In this document: piece by piece, positions 1 to 7,205 of the stretch
Layout of the letters: each line of letters begins with the position of its first letter
Numbering within the stretch: the stretch's first letter is position 1
NCBI GenBank assembly: GCA_964577825.1
Contig: CAZOBJ010000032.1
Span: forward strand, 1-28,947
Reading direction: 5' to 3'
From: CAZOBJ01 sp964577825
GTDB lineage: Bacteria > Planctomycetota > SZUA-567 > JAFGNG01
Length of the DNA stretch: 28,947 nt
The notes under the pieces: generated by a model
Told to the model about the DNA's origin: nothing
Seen by the model: the letters and a program-made list of their open reading frames with translations, nothing else
The model's database searches: none
Position numbers and translations under genes: made by a program

Positions 1-291
1 GGGCTGCAGACTCGTGATCCAATCGTAGACCTGGACCATCTCGAAGAACTGGCCTTCCTGCTTCAGGCTCATGGCACGCACCCACAGCAAGTCCACAAAG
101 ATGCCGCGGAAAGCGCCCAGAGCGGTGGTCGCCAGAACGACTTTGGGTGGTACACCCTCTGTATCCGTCCGAACCAGAAGCTGGTCGCGTTCACGGATCT
201 GCACAGCGCGCGTTGAAAAGTGCTGGGCGGCCACCAGGGCACCGAGAGCCGCCAGAATCAAAATGAGTTGTCGAGTGCGACGGTGTCGCAT
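1..291 (-). CDS. Membrane-anchored hypothetical protein, N-terminal part
   Basis: Only the first 97 residues are in the window; the frame stays open to base 1. Residues 1-8 are very basic (MRHRRTRQ) and are followed by one hydrophobic segment at about 9-23, so the protein is probably anchored in the inner membrane by its N-terminus or exported. After that comes a conserved-looking stretch with LGAFRGIFVDLLWVRA and then a predicted helical region ending FEMVQVYDWITSLQP. This resembles the start of TPR-type proteins that stand beside ABC-2 permeases, but no full TPR unit is visible, so the family is a guess. The ATG lies 10 bp after the stop of the upstream permease gene, so it is very probably the next gene of the same operon. 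Confidence 0.75.
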   Translation of the reverse strand, partial: MRHRRTRQLILILAALGALVAAQHFSTRAVQIRERDQLLVRTDTEGVPPKVVLATTALGAFRGIFVDLLWVRAMSLKQEGQFFEMVQVYDWITSLQP

Positions 292-301
292 CGGGGCTTC
301 T

Positions 302-1855
302 CTACAAGTAGGGCCGCGCCAGTTCGCGGCGATACAGAAACACCAGTCCGAGCGCGAATACGAGGCCACCGCGAAGCATAAGATCCTCGCAGGTCTGCCA
401 GAGAATCTGGGTCCATCGGATCTCTCGGCCTACGCGAAGGTCCGGGACGGGGTCCGTTGCGGGAAAGCTTGGGGCCAGGCGCATCGCCGATGCAACGAAT
501 GGGTAGTAGACTCGTTGGACAAAGGCCTCCGTTCCGCCCGGGGCAAGTTTTTCCCGAGTCTCTTCGGAAGTGCGCGGAGACGCCGCCCTCTCCGCATCCA
601 TCTCGGCGCGTAGGCGTTCGACGCTAGCCGTCTCCAGGAAGAATTGCCGCGTGTAGCCGGCCGTAATCACAGCGATGAGGATGAGAAAGGCCGTCGGGAA
701 GTGCACCAAGCTGGTCGCTGCAACGCCTATGGCCGCGAGAAAGGCGAGGCGAACGAAAAGCAGCAGCAGGCCCCGGGCGAAGTTGCCGGCGAAAGATCCC
801 ACGGGTGCGAGCACCTCAAGGCCCTTCTCCATATTGAAGTAGACCGGATGGCCCCGTCGAAACTCCGGTGGGCCGTTCGGAACCGGTATGGTCATGTTTG
901 TGAATTGCACGACGAGCTCGCCTTCTTCGCTGACGAGTTCCGCAGGAATCTGGAATTCTCGTGCCTCCCCGGATCGGGTCTTGGTTTGGGTCATGTATCG
1001 CAATCGTTCCTTGGGGTTCGTCGCAGGTCGCATCAGCAGCCAGAGGCTGTGTAGCGGCTGGCGCGTTCCATCAGCGGCCTCAATCCGATATCTGACCGTG
1101 TACCGGATCGGGGCAGTAGACCCTCCGGTGTTGCCTTCCATTTCAGAGCTCGAGGCTGATTCGCTGTTCGAGCCAACAAGTTCTTCGTCGGACTGGCGAT
1201 GCTCGGGGATCGGGACGTTGGCCAGCCGGAAGGCCCAACTATCGCCGGGCGCAACGCGTACCTGGTTTCGCTTGATATACCGCTCAATGCCGGCCAGCTG
1301 ACTATGCTTCTCGATCTCTTCTGGCGAGCGCCCCTCCTCGCGAAGCTGAGCTCGGTATTGCTCCAGGAGCTCCTGTCGGCTGAACTCGGGCGGGCGGATG
1401 CTGCGACGACTGGTGAGCACCTGCTGCTTCAGGATGATGTAGTCGTCCGGGCGCTGTGGGTCAGGTCGGGCCCAGTAGTAGACCAGCGCCAAGGTAATCA
1501 CGCCCAGGAGCATGAGAAGAACGCCGTCCAGCATCAGGATGCCCAGCCATTTGCCCACAAGCACCTGCCATCGGTGCACCGGCTTGGTGCAGACCAGAAA
1601 GATGTGTTTGTCCACGATCTCTCGGTCCAACACGCTGGCCGAGAGCAGAATGGTGAGCACGGTGAGGAACCCCATGCCAATCGTCAGGTTGTAGGTCATG
1701 AGGACCTTGATTTCCCCGTGCTGGGTGTCATCCGCCTTGAGCGTGAATGGAAGGAAAGCCGCGACGATCAGGAACAACACAATGAGCAAGGCAGCCACCT
1801 TCATGCGCAGCGCCTGGGCCATGGTGTTGCGCGCGAGGGCCCAGATCACCTTCAT
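302..1855 (-). CDS. ABC-2 type transporter permease with large inserted domain
   Basis: A 517-residue membrane protein, probably the permease half of an ABC exporter with the ATPase encoded just upstream. Hydrophobic segments lie at about 18-38, 56-76, 108-128, 362-382, 385-402 and 490-508. The conserved ABC-2 stretch between segments 2 and 3 reads DREIVDKHIFLVCTKPVHRW, the usual cytoplasmic coupling region. Between segments 3 and 4 there are about 230 polar residues, first helical and charged, then a Ser/Glu-rich linker near 228-245, then a beta-like domain at 250-345; this insertion is unusual for the family. The N-terminus (ALARNTMAQALR) resembles that of the other permease of this operon (AIARNTLSETLR), so the two are probably paralogues. 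Its ATG overlaps the TGA of the ATPase gene by 4 bases (ATGA), implying translational coupling. Substrate unknown. Confidence 0.9.
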   Translation of the reverse strand: MKVIWALARNTMAQALRMKVAALLIVLFLIVAAFLPFTLKADDTQHGEIKVLMTYNLTIGMGFLTVLTILLSASVLDREIVDKHIFLVCTKPVHRWQVLVGKWLGILMLDGVLLMLLGVITLALVYYWARPDPQRPDDYIILKQQVLTSRRSIRPPEFSRQELLEQYRAQLREEGRSPEEIEKHSQLAGIERYIKRNQVRVAPGDSWAFRLANVPIPEHRQSDEELVGSNSESASSSEMEGNTGGSTAPIRYTVRYRIEAADGTRQPLHSLWLLMRPATNPKERLRYMTQTKTRSGEAREFQIPAELVSEEGELVVQFTNMTIPVPNGPPEFRRGHPVYFNMEKGLEVLAPVGSFAGNFARGLLLLFVRLAFLAAIGVAATSLVHFPTAFLILIAVITAGYTRQFFLETASVERLRAEMDAERAASPRTSEETREKLAPGGTEAFVQRVYYPFVASAMRLAPSFPATDPVPDLRVGREIRWTQILWQTCEDLMLRGGLVFALGLVFLYRRELARPYL

Positions 1856-3030
1856 GAATGGGGCTCCTCGTGGTCGCCGCGCGTCAGGCGCTCAAGGACC
1901 TGGGGCTCGGCGTGCTCCTCGGGTTCCTCGTGGGTCGGGCCCTCTTGCTCGGAGGGTTTCTGATCGCGCCCCCCAGGTCGGGTAAGCTCGGCAATCACCC
2001 GTTCCTCGTCCGACGAGGTGGGCCCGGCGGGAGCCGGCTCGGCAATATGTTCGGCCTGAGGAGCCGGCTGGGCGGTGAGTCGCTCGAGGACCGACGCTCC
2101 GGGCTCCTGCTCCTGCGCAGCGGTAAGGAAATCCAGCGTCGGCGCTCCTTCAGTGACGCCGCTCGTTTCGGCTCGGCTACGCCTCGCCTCCTCGACCACG
2201 CGGAGGAAGAAATGCTCCAATCGTTCCGAAGGCGGACCGACTTGGACCGACGTGTCCTCGCCGATGCGCTCTCGTATCAGGCGCACGACGTCGTCGATTG
2301 TACGCGGATCCATGGGCCCCGTGATCTGCGTAAGCCGTTCTCGACGCAGTAGCTCCTGGGTGGGACCTTCCGCGCGCTTGCGGCCGCCGTACAGGACGCA
2401 GACGTCATCGCAGACATCCTCCACGTCCGCCAGCAGGTGGCTAGACAACAGCACGGTCTTGCCCTTCTCCTTCAGCTGCAGGATGAGGTCCTTGATCTCC
2501 CGGCTGCCGATGGGGTCGAGCCCCGTGGTGGGCTCGTCGAGAATCACGAGCTGCGGGTCATTGATGAGCGCCTGTGCAATCCCGATGCGGCGGGCCATGC
2601 CCTTGGAGTACTCCCCGAGGAGGCGCTTGCGCGCCTCCAGCAGACCGGTCATCCGAAGCAGGCTTTCCACGCGGTGGCGCCGTTCCGCCGCGGGCAAGCC
2701 GAACAGTCGGCCGTAGAAGTCCAGCGTCTCCTCCGCGTCCAGGTATCGGTACAGGTAGCTCTCCTCGGGGAGGAATCCCACGCGCCGCTTCGTGGCGACG
2801 TCGGTGGGTGGGCGGCCGAACACCGAGATCTGACCGCGCGTAGGGAAGAGCAGCCCCAGGATCAGGTTGATCGTCGTGCTCTTTCCGCTGCCGTTGGGGC
2901 CAAGAAGCCCGAACACCGACCCCTGAGGGACGTCCAAATCCAAGTCATCCACCGCGCGCACGCGGGGGCGATTCCAGAAATCCTTGAAGACCTTGGTCAG
3001 ACCCTGCGTCTGCACAACCATGTTCGGCAC
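1852..3030 (-). CDS. ABC transporter ATP-binding protein with long acidic tail
   Basis: Cytoplasmic ATPase subunit of an ABC transporter of the CcmA/ABC-2 export type. Seen directly: Walker A GPNGSGKS at 44-51, signature YSKGMARR at 141-148, Walker B LVILDEP at 161-167, and switch His in SSHLL at about 198. The nucleotide-binding domain ends near residue 225. About 165 further residues follow; the last 100 are Glu/Pro/Ala-rich and likely disordered, and contain repeated short motifs (VLERLT at 314-319 and 378-383, VIAELT at about 345-350). The start is taken as GTG because AGGAGG lies 6 bases before it; an ATG 9 bases downstream is further from this site. It lies 24 bp after the P-type ATPase gene and overlaps the downstream permease start. 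The ABC function is certain; the substrate is not known. Confidence 0.95.
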   Translation of the reverse strand: MPNMVVQTQGLTKVFKDFWNRPRVRAVDDLDLDVPQGSVFGLLGPNGSGKSTTINLILGLLFPTRGQISVFGRPPTDVATKRRVGFLPEESYLYRYLDAEETLDFYGRLFGLPAAERRHRVESLLRMTGLLEARKRLLGEYSKGMARRIGIAQALINDPQLVILDEPTTGLDPIGSREIKDLILQLKEKGKTVLLSSHLLADVEDVCDDVCVLYGGRKRAEGPTQELLRRERLTQITGPMDPRTIDDVVRLIRERIGEDTSVQVGPPSERLEHFFLRVVEEARRSRAETSGVTEGAPTLDFLTAAQEQEPGASVLERLTAQPAPQAEHIAEPAPAGPTSSDEERVIAELTRPGGRDQKPSEQEGPTHEEPEEHAEPQVLERLTRGDHEEPHS

Positions 3031-3054
3031 GAGCGGCCTCCTCTGCGGGTTCGC

Positions 3055-4980
3055 TTACTGCAGCTCTTCGCCGAAGCGCACGATGCGAGCCGAGTTGAAG
3101 ATCACCGGCAGGGACCCGAGACAATGCAGGATCGCAGCCTGCACGGGGGTCAGTTGGCCGAAGCTCGAAAGCGTGAGGCCCACCACGATAAAGCCCACGG
3201 CGAAGAACAGGTTCTCGTACACAACCCGTCGCACCAGCCGAGACAGGCGCACGAGGAATGGCAACCGCCTCAGGTCGTTGTTCATCAAGGCGATGGAAGC
3301 CGAGTTCACAGCCACGTCGCTGCCTGCGGCCCCCATGGCAATGCCCAGGTCGCCAGCGGCGAGCGCAGGCGCGTCATTGACCCCGTCGCCCACCACCACC
3401 ACGCGCAGGCCGCGCTTCTTCATGTTCTCCACGAGCTCAAGCTTCTGTGCGGGCAGACACTCGGCTACCACGTCGGTACAGCCGAGTTCCGCCGCGATGC
3501 GGCGCGCGACGCCCCATCGGTCGCCGGTGAGCATGGTGATGTTCTGGAAACCGGCCTCCTTGAGCTCATCGGTAGCACGCCGGGCCTCGGGGCGTGTATG
3601 GTCCTCGAGGCCGATCCATCCGATGCATCGGCCGTTCTCGGCCACGTAGAGCGTGCTGAAGCCCTCGGTCTCCTGTCGATCGGGCCGGGTAAGGTTGGAA
3701 AAGTCCACCCCGCGCTCAGTGAGCCACGCCTCGCGGCCGACCATAATCGAGTCCCCGTCCACGATGGCCACGACCCCTTTGCCGCCCGTCTCCTCCATGT
3801 CCGCGGGCTCGCTCAAGGGGACCTTGGCCTCTTCGGCGACGCGTTGCATGGCGCGTGCGACCGGATGATTGCTGTGTCGCTCAGCGCTTGCGGCGCGGTG
3901 CAAGAGATGCGCCGCATCTACGCCGGAGGCGGGACTGAGGCGGCAGACCTCGAGCTGGCCCGTGGTAAGGGTTCCCGTCTTGTCGCAGACGACGGCCGTG
4001 AGTTCGGCCGCGCTTTCAAGGTGCGCCACATTCTTTACCAAGACCCCCAACCGGGCCGCAGCGCTGATTCCGGCCACCATGGCCGTTGGCGTGGCCATGA
4101 CCAAGGCGCAGGGACAGGCCACCACCAACGCGGCAATGGCCGCGGAGGGGTTTTTGGTGAAGACCAGGATGAGGGCCGCAACCATCAGAATGACCGGAGT
4201 GTACCAATGCACATGACGGTCGATGATCGTGGCGATGGGAAGCCGCGTGCGCTCCGCCTCCATGATCAGGGACTGCACCTTGCCGAGCGTGGTGTCCGTA
4301 CCGACCGTGGTGACCTCGATGTCGATGGCTCCGGTGTAGTTCTCCGTGCCGGCAAACACCATGTCTCCGCTGTCCTTGTCCACAGGCAGGCTCTCGCCGG
4401 TCACGCTGGCCTCGTTGAGGCTGGAGGCGCCGGTCCGGATCACCCCGTCCGCGGGGACGTTCTCGCCCGGGCGCACACGAATCACGTCCCCCTTCTGCAG
4501 GTGGGCGACCTCGACGTCCTCTTCCTGTCCCTGGCGAACCCGATGGGCCGTTGTGGGCGTGAGGCGCACGAGTTGCTCAATGCTCGCCCGAGCGCCGAGC
4601 GCAGTGCGGCTCTCGATGAGCGTACCCATGTACAGAAAAAAGGCGACCAACCCCGCCTCGGCGTAGTACCCGAGGGCGAAGCTGCTGGCAACCGCCAGTC
4701 CGGCCAGCTGCCGCATGGTGGCGCGACCGGCCAGGAGATCGCGAATGGCGTCCACCACCAGCCAACCACCCAGGAAAATCGCGCCCAGCATGGCGGAGAA
4801 CTCGGCGCGCGCCGGATCGGCCTCGAACCACGCGGTTGCCAGGTAGCTGTTCAGGATGAGCGCGCCGCCCAAGAAGGTGGCGATCAGCCGCAGAATGGTG
4901 CGGCGTTGCTGTTCCTCGGCGGTGCGAGTAGCCGAGGGAGCTGTGCAGGAGCACTGGAGCGAAGGGGCTTGAGTGGTCAT
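3055..4980 (-). CDS. Heavy-metal P1B-type ATPase lacking an HMA domain
   Basis: Inner-membrane ATP-driven metal pump, 641 residues. Seen: TGES at 194-197 (actuator), CPC in the membrane at 289-291 (metal site), DKTGT at 333-337 (phosphorylated Asp333), HP at 372-373 (the His-Pro of P1B pumps), and GDGVND at 531-536 (hinge). There is no N-terminal heavy-metal-associated domain; only a short Cys pair (CSC, 10-12) precedes the first membrane segment. The CPC motif allows Cu, Zn, Cd or similar metals. The last segments (HCLGSLPVIFNSARI near 619) do not let me choose the ion. Start: ATG at 4980 has GGAGG 9 bases upstream. A TTG at 5016 and an ATG at 4989 are in frame, but the SD site lies between or abuts them. 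It lies 43 bp after the HflK-like gene and 24 bp before the ABC ATPase gene. Confidence 0.93.
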   Translation of the reverse strand: MTTQAPSLQCSCTAPSATRTAEEQQRRTILRLIATFLGGALILNSYLATAWFEADPARAEFSAMLGAIFLGGWLVVDAIRDLLAGRATMRQLAGLAVASSFALGYYAEAGLVAFFLYMGTLIESRTALGARASIEQLVRLTPTTAHRVRQGQEEDVEVAHLQKGDVIRVRPGENVPADGVIRTGASSLNEASVTGESLPVDKDSGDMVFAGTENYTGAIDIEVTTVGTDTTLGKVQSLIMEAERTRLPIATIIDRHVHWYTPVILMVAALILVFTKNPSAAIAALVVACPCALVMATPTAMVAGISAAARLGVLVKNVAHLESAAELTAVVCDKTGTLTTGQLEVCRLSPASGVDAAHLLHRAASAERHSNHPVARAMQRVAEEAKVPLSEPADMEETGGKGVVAIVDGDSIMVGREAWLTERGVDFSNLTRPDRQETEGFSTLYVAENGRCIGWIGLEDHTRPEARRATDELKEAGFQNITMLTGDRWGVARRIAAELGCTDVVAECLPAQKLELVENMKKRGLRVVVVGDGVNDAPALAAGDLGIAMGAAGSDVAVNSASIALMNNDLRRLPFLVRLSRLVRRVVYENLFFAVGFIVVGLTLSSFGQLTPVQAAILHCLGSLPVIFNSARIVRFGEELQ

Positions 4981-5023
4981 GTGCGTCATCCTCCGCGCGC
5001 GATCAACGCGCGACAAGCAGGGC

Positions 5024-6172
5024 TCACTTCTTGCCCTGCATCTCCTCGGGTGTACGTCCGGTCAGGTACCACGTCTCTCCAGGTCGGACCACGTAATGAC
5101 GGGTCTTGGCCAGCACTTCGGCCAGCACCTCTCGATGGTACTGGCGCAAATAGATGCGCAATCCCTTGGGATCGTCGGGAAACCGGTCCAGAAGCCTTCG
5201 GATGTTTTCCGCATCGCTCTCCGCGGCGCTAGCGACGTTGTCCTTGTATTTTTGCGCGTCGTTGACGATCACGTCGGCGTCCGCCGCCGCGGCATTGAGC
5301 AGTTCTCGCGCCTTGGCATCGGCCTCGCTGATCCGAGCCTGCTTGTCGGCGCGGGCGTTGGAGACCTCGTCGAACGCGGGTTTGGTGACCTCGGGCGGGG
5401 CCTTCTCGATGAGGCTCGCGCCCGTCAGTGTGATGCCGGCGCGGTTGGCCTCCAGGGCATCTTGCACGGCCCGGCGGACGCGATCCTGGAAAGGCGTTTT
5501 GTCTGGGTCCCCCGTTAGAATCTCATCGATATGCAGCCCGGCGGACACGCGCAGAACCGCACTGCGGAACAAGTCTCGTAGAAGCTGTTCCGGCCCGGAG
5601 CGCACCACGGGCCGGCCGGTGAGTTGCTCCACCTCGCCGGTGGCTTGTTCGGCAAAGGTGGTAAGGAAGTAATAAGGGCCCAGGGCCCCTGCGGGCTGTA
5701 CCTTGTACTTGACCTGCCACTTGGTGTGTACGATGTTCGCGTCGCCGCTGATGGTGTAGTGGTCGACTCCGGGCATGAGCGCACCAGGGATACTCTCGAC
5801 CCCTTCCGCGGTCTGCGGCGCGGTCCAAAACTCCGTGTCCATGACGATTTCGTTGTCGCCCATGGGCACGCGGACGACCTTGTCGATCACGGGAATGGCG
5901 TAATAGGGGCCACCGGGCTTGTAGATGCGCGGGGTGCCGGGCGTGTCCTCCGCAAAGGCGCCGAATCGCTTGACAAGCGCAGTCTCGCTGGGCGACACCA
6001 GGAAAAAGCCCTGCAGGAGGAAAATGAAGACGGCCAGGGCCATCCCGATCTTGAGCACCAGGAAGGCGGTGCGCAGGGCATCCGCCAGGGTCTTGTAGGC
6101 CGCGTCCTGCTCCTGCGGGGGCGGAGGGGTCGGCTCCTCTTCGACCCTGTCCATCACGTGTTCGTCGGTCAT
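5024..6172 (-). CDS. hflK: HflK-like SPFH/band 7 membrane protein
   Basis: 382 residues: a short Pro-rich cytoplasmic N-terminus (PTPPPP near 15-19), one membrane segment at about 36-58, then an SPFH domain starting VSPSETALVKRFG. A charged, Ala-rich region likely to form a long coiled coil occupies about 240-310 (for example ARADKQARISEADAKARELL). This layout matches HflK of the HflKC complex, which in E. coli surrounds and restrains the FtsH protease; no ftsH gene is in the window. The C-terminus reads VVRPGETWYLTGRT, a tail I do not recognise. AAAGGAA precedes the ATG by 7 bases. It lies 32 bp after the HflC-like gene. HflK identity is good at family level, but the company of a metal pump and an ABC exporter leaves a specialised role possible. 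Confidence 0.85.
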   Translation of the reverse strand: MTDEHVMDRVEEEPTPPPPQEQDAAYKTLADALRTAFLVLKIGMALAVFIFLLQGFFLVSPSETALVKRFGAFAEDTPGTPRIYKPGGPYYAIPVIDKVVRVPMGDNEIVMDTEFWTAPQTAEGVESIPGALMPGVDHYTISGDANIVHTKWQVKYKVQPAGALGPYYFLTTFAEQATGEVEQLTGRPVVRSGPEQLLRDLFRSAVLRVSAGLHIDEILTGDPDKTPFQDRVRRAVQDALEANRAGITLTGASLIEKAPPEVTKPAFDEVSNARADKQARISEADAKARELLNAAAADADVIVNDAQKYKDNVASAAESDAENIRRLLDRFPDDPKGLRIYLRQYHREVLAEVLAKTRHYVVRPGETWYLTGRTPEEMQGKK

Positions 6173-6204
6173 CGAGTGTTCCTTTCAGGTCGGGGGGGCC
6201 GGTG

Positions 6205-7146
6205 TCACTCGGTCCCAGCGGCCGATCCAGTGCCGGATTCGCCCAGCGGCTCCTTTTCCCGCAGGAGATGGAAGGGCAGGTCCTCGGTGGACAGGACCAA
6301 CGTGGTGCGCTGCTCGGCGAGAATCTGCCTCAGGCTCTGAATCTCACGCAACAGGTTGGCCAGCTCCGGATTCTCCTTGAAGACCTTGTAATGCTCGGCC
6401 GCCTCTGCGTCGCCCTGGCCGCGTTTGATCTGCGCCTCCGCCCGGGCCTTGGCGAGAATCTTATTGGCCTCTGTCTCGGCCTCAGAGACCGTGCTCCTGT
6501 ACTCGCTCTCACCTTCGGCGCGGTAGGCCTTGGACTCGGTCTCGCGCTCGCGGATCATCCGATTGAAGACCTTCTCGCTTACGCTCGCGGGGAAGGTCAT
6601 CTGCTGTACGGCGAGCACGTCGACCGCGACCCCGTAGTCTGCCTGCTGGAGTTCCTCATTGAGGCGCATGCGCATCTTCTGCTCAAATTCGCGGAACGTC
6701 TCCTGCTGTTGTGCATAGTCCGTGTTGACGAGCTCATAGAAGTAATACTCGCCCAGGGTTTTGTTATACACGTTCTCTACGCGGCTTCGGATGTTCTTCT
6801 CCGCTTCTACCTCGGTGCGCAGGCGATTGATGAACTTGCGTGGGTCGGTGATCTTCCAGCCCGTGGTGATCTTCACAAGCAAGTTGTTCTTGTCTCGCGT
6901 GAGGTTCTCCTGCAGCCGCGTGTCGAACAGCCGGACACGCTGGTCGAGGAGCTCCACCTCCTCGATGGGCGTGGGCCACCGGAACTTGAGTCCCGGCTCT
7001 TCATGCGTGCGCTTGTACTCGCCAAACCAGTACACCACGCCCCAGGTGGCCGCCGGGACCTGGAAGGTGAACAGATACGCCACGAGAACCCCAAGAAAGA
7101 TCCCCGCGACCACGACGCTCCACAGGTTCTCTCGAATCTTGCCCAT
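6205..7146 (-). CDS. hflC: HflC-like SPFH/band 7 membrane protein
   Basis: 313 residues with one N-terminal membrane segment at about 8-30 and an SPFH domain whose start (VPAATWGVVYWFGEYKRTHE, EPGLKFRWPTPIEEVELLDQR) follows the HflC pattern. A charged helical, coiled-coil-forming region runs from about 190 to 270, with FPASVSEKVFNRMIRERETE at its beginning, as is typical of HflC. The tail LVLSTEDLPFHLL resembles the end of many HflC proteins. It is expected to pair with the HflK-like protein from the next gene, with most of the chain in the periplasm. AAGGAG lies about 6 bases before the ATG. Gaps are 59 bp from the upstream SPFH gene and 32 bp to the HflK-like gene. In E. coli the order is hflK-hflC; here HflC comes first. 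Confidence 0.87.
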   Translation of the reverse strand: MGKIRENLWSVVVAGIFLGVLVAYLFTFQVPAATWGVVYWFGEYKRTHEEPGLKFRWPTPIEEVELLDQRVRLFDTRLQENLTRDKNNLLVKITTGWKITDPRKFINRLRTEVEAEKNIRSRVENVYNKTLGEYYFYELVNTDYAQQQETFREFEQKMRMRLNEELQQADYGVAVDVLAVQQMTFPASVSEKVFNRMIRERETESKAYRAEGESEYRSTVSEAETEANKILAKARAEAQIKRGQGDAEAAEHYKVFKENPELANLLREIQSLRQILAEQRTTLVLSTEDLPFHLLREKEPLGESGTGSAAGTE

Positions 7147-7205
7147 CGTGTCTCCTTTCGTCCCCGCCAGGTAGTCCCATAGCTGGAACCGTGCGGCGGC
7201 GTTCC

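Noticed and set aside
2437..5232. A 931-codon open frame on the plus strand opposite the P-type ATPase and ABC ATPase genes
   Set aside because: It is antisense to two genes with full sets of catalytic motifs, is rich in His, Arg and Gly with no recognisable domain, and has no ribosome site. Long chance frames are expected opposite GC-rich genes.
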